NCBI GenBank assembly: GCA_964564675.1
Contig: CAZMBI010000005.1
Span: forward strand, 43,397 to 107,396
DNA: 64,000 nucleotides
From: CAZMBI01 sp964564675
GTDB lineage: Bacteria; Pseudomonadota; Alphaproteobacteria; Rickettsiales; UBA3002
Direction of reading: 5' to 3'
The notes beneath the pieces are model-generated. The model was not told the origin of the DNA. It saw only the letters and a program-made list of their open reading frames with translations, and made no database searches. The translations under genes and the position numbers were made by a program. The number at the start of each line of letters is the position of its first letter. Positions within the stretch are counted from its first letter, which is position 1. Shown here one piece after another: positions 51,921 to 60,144 of this stretch.

Positions 51921-53066
51921 TCATGGATGGGTTTGTTCGATACTATCGCTATAAAGCCGGTTCCAGAACGGATCGCAGCGGCGGGAATCAAACATCGTCT
52001 GCGCTGTGTGCCGCGCCTGTTCACGCATTGTCAGATAGCCCGGCCAGTCGGCGGCCACTTCCTGCAGGCGGCGGTGCATCGTGTCCGCCAGCGCCGCCAC
52101 GGTTTCCTGATAGATCTGCCAGTAGGCGTCGCTGTGGCGGTCAGAATAGCCGATATGCCGCCACTCCTGCCGCTCATTGACCGCAAGCGGCAGCAGAATG
52201 CCGTTTTCCCCGTCGCGGATCATTTCTGGCAAGGCGCCCTGCGCGGTGGCGATGACCGGCGTATAATGGGCCATGGCCTCTATCACGCTGTAGCCGAAAC
52301 TGTCGCTTAAGGTCGGCAGAATGTGAAAATGCGCTGTTTGCATGTGCTGTTTCACCGCCTCGTTAGGCAGCGGGCCGTGCAGATGAATGCCCGGCAGCGC
52401 CGCCATCTGCTCGCGCAGCCGGGCCTCGTGGCCCTCGCGCAGCGGGTCCACCCAGCTCATGGCGCCCACCTGCAGGGCCGAGATGATATGCAGCTCCAGC
52501 CCGAGCCCCGATGCCTGCGCCAGCTGGCACAGGCGGATGGCCGCCTCCCCGCCCTTACGCACGAAATGATTGCCGACAAATAACAGCCGCATCGGCGCGT
52601 CTTCGGCTGCGGCGAACTCATCGCCCGGGCCGGGCAGGACGATATTGGGATACTGCACGCGCAGTTTGGGCTCGAGCACGGCCAGATCCTGCGGGCTGTG
52701 CATATGGCGAAATTGCTGTTTGGCATAATGCGAAATGGCGATGATGGCGCGGCAGCGGGGGCTTTTCAGCCGCCTCGTCATCCAGCGAAACAGCCAGCGC
52801 CAGCCCGGTTTAAACAGGCGCGGCAGATACGATTCAAAACTGATGACAAAGGGCGTACGCCCCAGCGGGATGCGGTTGAAGGCGTGAATCAAATGCACCT
52901 TTTTGCCCCAGACGGGCGCGAACACGGTGATGCCTTCAATCACTCCGCTGATTTTATTGAACGGAATAAAGGGGCGTATCGCGATGTGATGCGGCGTATC
53001 TTTCGGGGAGTTGAACCGCCACGGATAACGCACCGGTGCTTGGATGGTATAGCCCGTTTGCGGCAT
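51921..53066 (-). CDS. glycosyltransferase family 4 (GT-B)
   Basis: 381 residues. N-terminal lobe begins about residue 25; the donor lobe has LLFVGNHFVRKGGEAAIRLC (about 170-190), DSFGYSVIEAMAHYTPVIAT with the E(x7)E-type loop, and GALPEMIRDGENGILLP. Probably adds a sugar of the exopolysaccharide unit. First gene of the leftward operon; AAGGAGCTCCT lies directly before the ATG. Confidence 0.9.
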   Translation of the reverse strand: MPQTGYTIQAPVRYPWRFNSPKDTPHHIAIRPFIPFNKISGVIEGITVFAPVWGKKVHLIHAFNRIPLGRTPFVISFESYLPRLFKPGWRWLFRWMTRRLKSPRCRAIIAISHYAKQQFRHMHSPQDLAVLEPKLRVQYPNIVLPGPGDEFAAAEDAPMRLLFVGNHFVRKGGEAAIRLCQLAQASGLGLELHIISALQVGAMSWVDPLREGHEARLREQMAALPGIHLHGPLPNEAVKQHMQTAHFHILPTLSDSFGYSVIEAMAHYTPVIATAQGALPEMIRDGENGILLPLAVNERQEWRHIGYSDRHSDAYWQIYQETVAALADTMHRRLQEVAADWPGYLTMREQARHTAQTMFDSRRCDPFWNRLYSDSIEQTHP

Positions 53067-53185
53067 AGGAGCTCCTTGACCTGATCAAGCCCCAGCTTAT
53101 TAACGAAAGCGCATGAAGAATCAAGTACTTCTCTGATTTTCTCTGTCAGCGGGCGGCGCGCCCCTCAAAATGATCCGGCCGGCGC

Positions 53186-53371
53186 TTAGTGCGACAGGCG
53201 CTGCATGGCGCGGGCCACGCGCTCGCGCAGGCTGGCGTGGCCGGTCTCAGCGGCTGCCGGCGTCTCGCCGGCCTCTTCATACCACACGCCGCTGACCGTG
53301 CCTTTCAGCAATTCCGTCTGATCGGCATGGCAGCGGTTCGACACAGGCTGCGGGCTTTCGTGCACCGGCAT
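53186..53371 (-). CDS. small protein of unknown function
   Basis: 61 residues from ATG 53371, with AAGGAG about 9 bases upstream. Hydrophilic, Glu/Ala/Arg-rich, one Cys, no membrane segment. No domain recognised. Stands alone between the polysaccharide operon and the PAS gene. Confidence 0.4.
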   Translation of the reverse strand: MPVHESPQPVSNRCHADQTELLKGTVSGVWYEEAGETPAAAETGHASLRERVARAMQRLSH

Positions 53372-53475
53372 GAGGGGAGACTCCTTGATTTTAGAAGTAT
53401 AGGCGTTGTGCGTTAACAACGGCTTAATAATCGCTCAAATGCCAGGCAATGCGGCGGATCGGTCGGGCGTCGCGC

Positions 53476-53925
53476 TCAGAAAATCTTATAATTGGTGGTG
53501 CCGATCAGAAAATCGACATCCTGATCATTGCCCGAGCAGGGCAGAATGATGCTCCGGTAACGCACCTCGCGCCCGTCCACGAAAAACTCGGAAGATTCCG
53601 AATGCGGTGTTTTTTCCTCCAATACCTTGTCATAAAACCCGATAGTGTTATTGATCATCACATCGTTTAAAGCCTCATGCAGGTAATACCCGGTGTAATC
53701 CTGGCCGAACACACTGGCCAGGTCGGGCCCGAAATAAAGGAAATAATGCTCGGACTCGTTAACGCCGATGGCAATCGTAAAACTGAAATGGTAAAGCTCC
53801 AGAATTTCGTTGATATTGATATCGCTTAACGCCGGTAATGAATGGCCACGGCGCACCCGGTTCCAATAAGACAGCAAACGGAATGTCATCCGTTGCTCTT
53901 GTTGCGACCCTGATTGTTCGCTCAC
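53476..53925 (-). CDS. PAS-like domain protein (PF07310-type)
   Basis: 149 residues from GTG 53925 (137 if begun at the internal ATG 53889). YWNRVRRGHSLPALSDINI followed by FSFTIAIGVNESEHYFLYFG and YYLHEALNDVMINN matches the single-PAS family of unknown sensing role found in Alphaproteobacteria. Starts 12 bases after the prfB stop, so it is probably co-transcribed with prfB. Confidence 0.75.
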   Translation of the reverse strand: MSEQSGSQQEQRMTFRLLSYWNRVRRGHSLPALSDININEILELYHFSFTIAIGVNESEHYFLYFGPDLASVFGQDYTGYYLHEALNDVMINNTIGFYDKVLEEKTPHSESSEFFVDGREVRYRSIILPCSGNDQDVDFLIGTTNYKIF

Positions 53926-53937
53926 GCTTTATTACCC

Positions 53938-55051
53938 TCAGGTTTGATTGGTGATACCCAGTCGGGCCGCAAGCGCTGCCGACATAAACGCATCCAGATC
54001 GCCATCCAGCACCGCTTGTGTATTACTGGTTTCCACATCTGTACGCAAGTCTTTCACCATTTGATACGGATGCAGCACATACGAGCGAATCTGGTGTCCC
54101 CAGGCATTGTCGGTCTTGCCGGCTTCCACCGCCATCGCCGCTTCTTCGCGCCGCTGCAACTCCTGCTCATAAAGCCGAGCACGCAGCATTTTCCAGGCCT
54201 CCGCCCGGTTGGTATGCTGCGAGCGCGAGTTCTGGCAGGCGACCACGATCCCGCTAGGTATATGGGTCAGGCGCACGGCGCTGTCGGTTTTGTTCACATG
54301 CTGACCGCCGGCGCCAGAGGAGCGATAGGTATCCACCCGGACATCCTTTTCTTCGATTTCAATGTCGATTTTTTCATCCACTTCGGGATAGACCCAGACG
54401 CTGGCAAAGCTGGTATGGCGGCGGGCATTGGCATCGAACGGCGAGATGCGCACGAGCCGGTGCACGCCGGATTCGGTCTTGGCCCAGCCGTAAGCGTTAT
54501 GGCCGCATAGTTTGACGGTGGCGGATTTAATGCCGGCCTCCTCGCCCGCCTGCTCATCGATGATATCCGCTTTATAGTTGCGCTGTTGCGCCCAGCGCAG
54601 ATACATGCGGTATAACATCGCCGCCCAGTCCTGGCTTTCAGTGCCTCCTGCGCCGGGGTGAATCTCGATAAAGCAGTTATTGGCATCCGCCTCGCCGGAC
54701 AGCAGGCTTTCAATCTTCAGCTTGGCGATGCGCCGGGCCAGGCTTTCCAGTTCGCGCTCTGCTTCGGCGGCGGCGGCCTCGTCGCCTTCTTCCTCGGCCA
54801 GCTCAATCATCCCGATATGGTCGTGAAACTCCTGCTCCAGCGCCCGGTAGGTCTCAATCATATTTTCCAGCCGGGTGCGCTCGCGCAGCAGGGCCTGCGC
54901 CGCATGCGGGTCATCCCAAAGTGACGGGTTTTCCACCTGTTCGTTGAGCTCATCGAGCTTTTTGAGCGTATTCTCCCAGTCAAAGATACCTCCTCAGCAA
55001 AGCCAGGCTTTGCTCAATCTGCTCTTTAAGACTGAGAATTTCCGCGCGCAT
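53938..55051 (-). CDS. prfB: peptide chain release factor 2 (with programmed +1 frameshift)
   Basis: Terminates translation at UAA and UGA. Made from two frames: 23 codons from ATG 55051 to CTT, then an in-frame TGA (54982-54980) that is skipped by a +1 shift, continuing GAC-TGG to the stop at 53938; product 370 residues. Stop-codon recognition motif SPF (in RISPFDANARRH) and catalytic GGQ (in SGAGGQHVNKTD, about 248-250) are intact. An internal ATG at 54936 would miss the N-terminal helix and is not the start. Because UGA feeds back on its own release factor, synthesis is autoregulated. Confidence 0.97.
54979..54994 (-). promoter_or_regulatory. prfB programmed +1 frameshift signal
   Basis: Reads AGGAGG-TAT-CTT-TGA-C on the minus strand: an internal Shine-Dalgarno sequence with a full six-base match, the canonical 3-base spacer, a slippery CTT and a poor-context UGA. 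This is the known RF2 autoregulation site. Confidence 0.95.
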
Positions 55052-55083
55052 GAATGAATTTATAACGGGGAATGCACGATGAA

Positions 55084-55383
55084 TCAATCCTGCTTTGGGT
55101 TATCCTGACGGGTGTTATCTTCCGACGAGTCGCGGCGCACCTCGTGATACTCCACTTCGATCACCCCCGGCGCCGGCTCATCTTCCGGCCGGCTCTCAGA
55201 CTGCGTGGCGGATTCGCGGCTGCTGAGCACGCCCTTTTGAATCAGGAACTTGCGGACAGCGAAAAACGCGGTCACCGCCGCGCCGATCACCAATGCCGCT
55301 ACCAGAAAATAAAACGCCAGCCAGACAAAGAAAATTAATGCCAGGATAATTAAGAAAAGCTGAAAAAACTGTTTTGCGGTCAT
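55084..55383 (-). CDS. small membrane protein of unknown function
   Basis: 99 residues. Two close membrane helices (FLIILALIFFVWLAFYFLVA and ALVIGAAVTAFFAVRKFLI) followed by a hydrophilic acidic tail (SESRPEDEPAPGVIEVEYHE). No domain recognised. Lies between fliP and prfB on the same strand, 43 bases after the fliP stop. Confidence 0.55.
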   Translation of the reverse strand: MTAKQFFQLFLIILALIFFVWLAFYFLVAALVIGAAVTAFFAVRKFLIQKGVLSSRESATQSESRPEDEPAPGVIEVEYHEVRRDSSEDNTRQDNPKQD

Positions 55384-55426
55384 TCTAATCCTTTATCCGC
55401 CACTCGCTTAGCGGGATGGCGCGTTA

Positions 55427-56194
55427 TCATATGCCAAAGCTTTGCGCCAGGCTACCGGCTACCATATACCAACCATCGACTAACACAAAGAATATGAGTT
55501 TGAAAGGCAGTGAAATCAATACCGGCGGCAGCATCATCATCCCCATGGCCATGAGCACTGAAGCCACCAGCATGTCGATAATCAAAAACGGCACGAAAAT
55601 CAAAAACCCAATCTCGAACGCGCGGCGCAACTCACTGATCATAAAGGCCGGAATCAGCACCTGATAGGGAGTGGACGTGGGATCCTCGATCTCCATATCT
55701 TGCGGCGCCATATTGACGAACAACTCAAGATCCTTTTCGCGCACATGGCGCAACATAAACAAGCGGAACGGGTGCGCCGCCGCCGAGACCGCCTCTTCTT
55801 CCGAGATTTCCTCGTTAATCAGAGGCAAAATACCATCATAATAGGATTTCTCAAATACCGGCGCCATAATGAACGCGGTCAAAAACAAGGCAAGCGATAT
55901 CAACACCGTATTCGGCGGGGTCTGTTGCGTGCCCAGCGCTGTGCGCAGCAGGGACAACACCACCACAATCCGCGTGAAGGATGTGACCATCACCAAAATG
56001 GAGGGCGCCAGGCTCAACACCGTGATCAGCAAGATGATCTGAATCATCCGCGCGGCGGTCGAACCGAAGGCTTCATCGCCAAGATCCATGGTAAAGGTCT
56101 GCGCCGCCGCCATTGACGGCAGACACCAAACACACAGGGCAATCAGCCCCGTCAGCAACAGCAGCGCGCGCTTACTCTGGATCGTAACTCTCAA
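55427..56194 (-). CDS. fliP: flagellar biosynthetic protein FliP
   Basis: Core of the flagellar type III export gate (FliP5-FliQ4-FliR1). 255 residues with an N-terminal signal peptide (LLLLTGLIALCVWCLPSMAA) and four membrane helices; SFTRIVVVLSLLRTALGTQQ, PAFMISELRRAFEIGFLIFV and the C-terminal LPPVLISLPFKLIFFVLVDG blocks are diagnostic. The only start that keeps the signal peptide is TTG 56194, inside the fliO 3' end, after AGGGAA. Confidence 0.96.
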   Translation of the reverse strand: MRVTIQSKRALLLLTGLIALCVWCLPSMAAAQTFTMDLGDEAFGSTAARMIQIILLITVLSLAPSILVMVTSFTRIVVVLSLLRTALGTQQTPPNTVLISLALFLTAFIMAPVFEKSYYDGILPLINEEISEEEAVSAAAHPFRLFMLRHVREKDLELFVNMAPQDMEIEDPTSTPYQVLIPAFMISELRRAFEIGFLIFVPFLIIDMLVASVLMAMGMMMLPPVLISLPFKLIFFVLVDGWYMVAGSLAQSFGI

Positions 56195-56438
56195 TGAGCA
56201 GTTCCCTGTCTGAGCCTAACAACAGCAAATGTTCTTTTTTATCGCGTCTAATCAACACCAGCCGGCGGCGCGGGTCAATCAGCAACTGATCGATTATCTC
56301 CAGCCGTGCATCAGGCTGGGGTTTCGGCCGCAAGCGCCGCTCCAGCCCCAATCGCCTGACCAGCCAGGCGACGCCGAAAATAAGGGCGACAACAAAAGCA
56401 AATGACAGGAAAAATTGCACGAAATTGACGCTATCCAT
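56172..56438 (-). CDS. fliO: flagellar biosynthetic protein FliO
   Basis: 88 residues: one N-terminal membrane helix (VQFFLSFAFVVALIFGVAWLV) and a short cytoplasmic domain (RLEIIDQLLIDPRRRLVLIR), the standard FliO layout. FliO assists FliP ring assembly. Its end overlaps the fliP start by 23 bases. Confidence 0.88.
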   Translation of the reverse strand: MDSVNFVQFFLSFAFVVALIFGVAWLVRRLGLERRLRPKPQPDARLEIIDQLLIDPRRRLVLIRRDKKEHLLLLGSDRELLIESYDPE

Positions 56439-56447
56439 CGCCGCTAT

Positions 56448-56813
56448 CTACTCACCATCATCCGATTGCGCGCTGCCATGTTGCGACGTGGTTGCCTCGT
56501 TTTGCTTATAGGCTTTGGCCGCCTGACGATGCCGTCCCATCTCATTGAGCTCGTCTGCCAGGCCGTCGCGCCGGTCAATAAACAACTGCTGCAGGTTACT
56601 GAGCTCCTGCATCATCTCATCCAGCTGCGGTTTGAATTGCTGCGCATCCTCCACCCGCATCAGCTGGGTGGCTTCGCACAGCGCCTGAACCCGTTGGTCC
56701 AGCGCGCTTAATTCCACGAACTGCCCGCGTTCGGTCAACTCGCGCGCATCTTTAATATATTCCATGATATCGTCATATAACTGCTGCGGGGAGTGAGATG
56801 ACGGCTCGGTCAT
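56448..56813 (-). CDS. small helical flagellar-operon protein (FliT/FlgN-like)
   Basis: 121 residues, almost all alpha-helical and charged, no membrane segment, acidic Gln/Ser tail. The pattern (IMEYIKDARELTERGQFVEL, LIDRRDGLADELNEM-like) resembles small flagellar export chaperones such as FliT or FlgN, but sequence similarity is weak; position between flhX and fliO supports a flagellar role. Identity is inferred. Confidence 0.55.
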   Translation of the reverse strand: MTEPSSHSPQQLYDDIMEYIKDARELTERGQFVELSALDQRVQALCEATQLMRVEDAQQFKPQLDEMMQELSNLQQLFIDRRDGLADELNEMGRHRQAAKAYKQNEATTSQHGSAQSDDGE

Positions 56814-56825
56814 AAGGGCATTCCT

Positions 56826-57185
56826 TTATGGTTTTGGTTCACGATGCATATGGCGTGCCTGCCGCTGTTTCATCGAGGCATTTGCCTGATAGACATAGGC
56901 CAGAATCTCCGCCACGGCGGCAAATGCTTCCAGCGGGATGGGCGAGTCCACCTCGATATGCTCGAGAATCTCCACCAGTTCCGCATCACTGCGCACTTTA
57001 ATACCCTGGGCAAAGGCGATCGCCAGAATCTGTTCGGCAATGGCGCCGCGACCGCTGGCTGTGATACGGGGCGCGGCACCGGTTTGTTCATCATATTCAA
57101 GGGCTACCGCTTTGCTGATCGTCTGCGGGGTATCGGAAGCAGGCTGACCGCTCGTATCATCATCATATAAATCGGTGCCGCCCAT
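56826..57185 (-). CDS. flhX: FlhB-like export switch C-terminal domain protein (FlhX)
   Basis: 119 residues matching only the cytoplasmic C-terminal domain of FlhB: AVALEYDEQTGAAPRITASG and SPIPLEAFAAVAEILAYVYQ. The auto-cleaved NPTH motif is absent, because the protein starts beyond it, as in FlhX/YlqH paralogues, which can partly replace the FlhB C domain. The start overlaps the csrA stop (TGATG). Confidence 0.85.
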   Translation of the reverse strand: MGGTDLYDDDTSGQPASDTPQTISKAVALEYDEQTGAAPRITASGRGAIAEQILAIAFAQGIKVRSDAELVEILEHIEVDSPIPLEAFAAVAEILAYVYQANASMKQRQARHMHREPKP

Positions 57186-57472
57186 CAGGAATTGCCTTTT
57201 TTACCGGTTGCATCGGGGCCGGCCGCCTCCAGCCACGAGCCCAGATCGAAATTCAGATCCGCCTCCAGCAGGTCCTGCTCACCCGTGGAAGCGGCCATCG
57301 CCGCCATGTTTTCCTGCATGATTTTGTCGTGAATCTCTTTGCGCAGCACGGTGGCATCCGCCGGAAAATCGAACCCGATTTTGACCGATTTGCCGCGTAT
57401 TTCGACGACGGTCAACTCGATGCTGTTATTAATGACAATCGACTCGCCTACCTTGCGCGACAGATAGAGCAT
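57185..57472 (-). CDS. csrA: carbon storage regulator CsrA (extended)
   Basis: RNA-binding translational regulator that often controls flagellar genes. Core residues 1-58 are standard: MLYLSRKVGESIVI (L4, R6) and TVLRKEIHDKI (R44 equivalent). It is 95 residues instead of about 61-70; the extra about 35 are acidic (EADLNFDLGSWLEAAGPD). First gene of the leftward operon csrA-flhX-FliT-like-fliO-fliP, divergent from flgB. Confidence 0.95.
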   Translation of the reverse strand: MLYLSRKVGESIVINNSIELTVVEIRGKSVKIGFDFPADATVLRKEIHDKIMQENMAAMAASTGEQDLLEADLNFDLGSWLEAAGPDATGKKGNS

Positions 57473-57629
57473 GACTCACCTACTGGCTGATGTTATAAAC
57501 TGGTTGATGCATAGCAGCTTTCCCTCCACAAGCCAAATAATTGTTGGTGCAAAGCAGCAAAGTGCGTTACAATAGTCAGATATGCTGGGTAATTTTTGCC
57601 GCCCAGCCAATTAAAACAGGTGATTTCGC

Positions 57630-58037
57630 ATGGATTACTCGCAGCTGACTCTTTTCAAGATGATGCATACCAAAATGGGGTATCTGGCTGAACGTCAGGA
57701 CGTCCTGGCGCATAATATCGCCAATATCGACACGCCTGGCCATAAACCCCGTGAAATGAAAGAACTGGACTTCAAACGTCTGGCGCTGGTGCATACTAAC
57801 AAGCTTAAAATGCGTATGACGTCTGAAATGCACAGTTCCGGTCTGCCCAAACTGCCGGATGATTTCCGCGATCAGGAGCAGGACGAAACCTATGAAACCA
57901 CGCCGGTGGAAAATGCCGTCGTGCTCGAAGAGCAAATGGCCGCCGTGGCCGAAACACAAATGCAGTATCAAATGACGACGAATTTATATAACAAAACGAC
58001 CGCCATGTTTAAGGTGGCAATTGGTAATCGCAATTAA
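57630..58037 (+). CDS. flgB: flagellar basal-body rod protein FlgB
   Basis: 135 residues. Rod N-terminal motif YLAERQDVLAHNIANIDTPG; central Gly/acidic region; C-terminal TNLYNKTTAMFKVAIG. AGGTGA precedes the ATG. First of flgB-flgC-fliE-fliQ-fliR-flhB. Confidence 0.95.
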   Translation: MDYSQLTLFKMMHTKMGYLAERQDVLAHNIANIDTPGHKPREMKELDFKRLALVHTNKLKMRMTSEMHSSGLPKLPDDFRDQEQDETYETTPVENAVVLEEQMAAVAETQMQYQMTTNLYNKTTAMFKVAIGNRN

Positions 58038-58071
58038 TGCGTAATTGTAACCAACACGGGGAGAGCAACTC

Positions 58072-58488
58072 ATGCCGGCATCTGATCTGGTAAAATCTAT
58101 GTATATTTCCGCTTCGGGTATGAAAGCGCAAAGCGATCGCCTGCGCATTGTCTCGGAAAACGTTGCCAACGCCGATGCCATCGGCACGCGCGAGGGAGAA
58201 CAGCCCTATCGCCGCAAGGTGCTGACCTTTAAAAACGTGATGGATCGCGATCTGGGAGCGGAACTGGTGCAGGTCGGCAAATACGGCTATGATGATTCGC
58301 CCTTCAAAATGCGCTACGAGCCGCATCACCCCGCTGCCGACGATGAGGGCTATGTGCAGTATCCCAATGTCAACAGCATGGTGGAAATGATGGATATGCG
58401 CGAGGCGCGCCGCGGCTATGAAGCCAATCTGAATATGATCGAGGTCTCCAAGGGGATGGTCATGCAGACGATTAATATGTTGAAGTAA
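58072..58488 (+). CDS. flgC: flagellar basal-body rod protein FlgC
   Basis: 138 residues, standard. ASGMKAQSDRLRIVSENVAN at the N terminus and VQYPNVNSMVEMMDMREARR at the C terminus. 34 bases after flgB, with GGGGAGAG before the ATG. Confidence 0.96.
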   Translation: MPASDLVKSMYISASGMKAQSDRLRIVSENVANADAIGTREGEQPYRRKVLTFKNVMDRDLGAELVQVGKYGYDDSPFKMRYEPHHPAADDEGYVQYPNVNSMVEMMDMREARRGYEANLNMIEVSKGMVMQTINMLK

Positions 58489-58584
58489 TCACGTTATGTC
58501 TGCTATCTGGTATTCATAGATGCATAATTATTTGCCTCAGATTACCATACGCGAGCAACAGGCATTATATAAGGGAGTACGCGC

Positions 58585-58923
58585 ATGAGCACCGTCAGTT
58601 TTAACCAGGCCACCGCCGCCTATCAAGACGCCACCAAGGTTGCCGAACGCATTCTTACCTCGGTCAACGACCAAAATGTTTCAAATACGCAGCAGCCCGA
58701 GCTGCGCCCAGAATTCAGCGAGTTGCTGGGCACTTCGCTGGATAAGGCGCGCGATGCCAACTATGGCGGTGAGTCGATGAGCACCAAAGCCCTGGCGAAC
58801 GAAGCGGAGCTGCATGATCTGGTTACGGCCGTATCGAATGCCGAGTTGACACTGAACACCGTGGTGGCCGTGCGCGACCGGGTGATCAGCGCCTATAACG
58901 ACATCATCAAAATGCCGATTTAG
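58585..58923 (+). CDS. fliE: flagellar hook-basal body complex protein FliE
   Basis: 112 residues. Joins MS ring to rod. C-terminal AELTLNTVVAVRDRVISAYN and IIKMPI are typical. 96 bases separate it from flgC; AGGGAG precedes the ATG. Confidence 0.92.
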   Translation: MSTVSFNQATAAYQDATKVAERILTSVNDQNVSNTQQPELRPEFSELLGTSLDKARDANYGGESMSTKALANEAELHDLVTAVSNAELTLNTVVAVRDRVISAYNDIIKMPI

Positions 58924-59004
58924 CATGCGCTTTGTGCGTTTCGGCATACTCTCCCGGCGGCAAAGCGCCGCCCCGCCCGCTGCTTTGGAGGCCTGAGACG
59001 CGTT

Positions 59005-59313
59005 ATGACACCACTGGAGATTATCGACATTTCCCGTGACGCGTTGTGGGTGCTCATCAAGATTGCCGCGCCGGCCTTGTTCATCGCGCTGTTCGTCGGG
59101 CTTATCATCGCGCTGTTTCAAGCGCTTACGCAGATTCAGGAAATGACGCTGACCTTTGTCCCGAAGATTCTGGCGATTTTTTTTACGCTGATTTTTGCGT
59201 TGCCCTTTATGTTTCAGACCATCAAGGATTTCAATGACGAGTTAATGGCCCGTATTGTCGATCCCGACCGGGTGGCTACCATTGAAATTCAGCCGAACGA
59301 GCAGGAGCAGTAA
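59005..59313 (+). CDS. fliQ: flagellar biosynthetic protein FliQ
   Basis: 102 residues, two membrane helices. APALFIALFVGLIIALFQAL and TQIQEMTLTFVPKILAIFF are diagnostic export-gate blocks. The 81 bases before it contain GGCGGC-AAAGC-GCCGCC (58956-58972), a possible 3' stem of fliE. Confidence 0.95.
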   Translation: MTPLEIIDISRDALWVLIKIAAPALFIALFVGLIIALFQALTQIQEMTLTFVPKILAIFFTLIFALPFMFQTIKDFNDELMARIVDPDRVATIEIQPNEQEQ

Positions 59314-59370
59314 AGGCCGCTGCGCGGCGATCACGCCTGTGTCACGACGCATAATTAAGGTGCCGGCTTT

Positions 59371-60144
59371 ATGACCACCTCCCTGCTTGAAGCCTTTCTG
59401 GTCAGCGAATTATTCGCTTTCCTGCTGATTTTCAGTCGGGTCGGCGCCGGTATCATGCTCCTGCCCGGCATCGGGGAGGCCTATGTCAGCTCGCGCTCGC
59501 GGCTGGTCTTCGCGCTGGCGGTCGCCCTGGTGATGGTGCCCATGTTCAGCCAGTTCATGCCGCCGGTTCCTGGCTCACCACTTGCGCTGTTCGTGTTATT
59601 GCTTGCGGAAATCCTGGTCGGCCTGTTTATCGGCACCCTCGCCCGCTTTCTCATCAGCACCATGCATATCGCCGGCACCATCATCGCCTATCAATCCTCG
59701 CTGGCGCTGGCTTCGATTATGGATATCAGCCAGAGCGGGCAGAGTACGATAATCAGTAACTTTCTGATGATCACAGCCATCGTGATGTTTTTCACGCTGG
59801 ACTTGCATCATGTCATGCTGATGGGGCTGGCCGACAGCTACACACTGTTCCCGCCCGGTGAGTTTCCGGTAGTGGGCGATATGGCGCAGCACCTGATGGA
59901 GTTGTTTTCCCGCATTTTTATGATGGCCGTGCAGCTTGCTGCGCCGCATATCGTCTTTGCTCTGATCTTTTATTTAAGCTCCGGCGTACTCTCGCGCCTG
60001 ATGCCCACCATGCATGTATTCTTCATTCTGATGCCCGGTCAGATCATGCTCGCCTTTTTCTTATTGCTAGCGATGCTTACCTCGATCATGGTCAATTACA
60101 CGGGTTTTGCTGAAGAAACCCTGCGCGCATTCCTGGAGCAGTGA
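59371..60144 (+). CDS. fliR: flagellar biosynthetic protein FliR
   Basis: 257 residues, about six membrane helices. Export-gate component. FSRVGAGIMLLPGIGEAYVS and the EILVGLFIGTLARFLISTMH segment are typical; ILMPGQIMLAFFLLLAMLTS near the C terminus. Stop overlaps the flhB ATG by one base (TGATG). Confidence 0.95.
   Translation: MTTSLLEAFLVSELFAFLLIFSRVGAGIMLLPGIGEAYVSSRSRLVFALAVALVMVPMFSQFMPPVPGSPLALFVLLLAEILVGLFIGTLARFLISTMHIAGTIIAYQSSLALASIMDISQSGQSTIISNFLMITAIVMFFTLDLHHVMLMGLADSYTLFPPGEFPVVGDMAQHLMELFSRIFMMAVQLAAPHIVFALIFYLSSGVLSRLMPTMHVFFILMPGQIMLAFFLLLAMLTSIMVNYTGFAEETLRAFLEQ

Noticed and set aside
47640..53066. Prophage or integrative element at the tRNA
   Set aside because: No integrase, no phage genes and no visible repeat of the tRNA 3' end; only proximity supports it.
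57501..57516. Sigma-54 promoter before flgB
   Set aside because: TGGTTGATGCATAGCA has GG-N10-GC spacing but a poor -24 and -12 context and lies 114 bases from the ATG; too weak to list as a feature.
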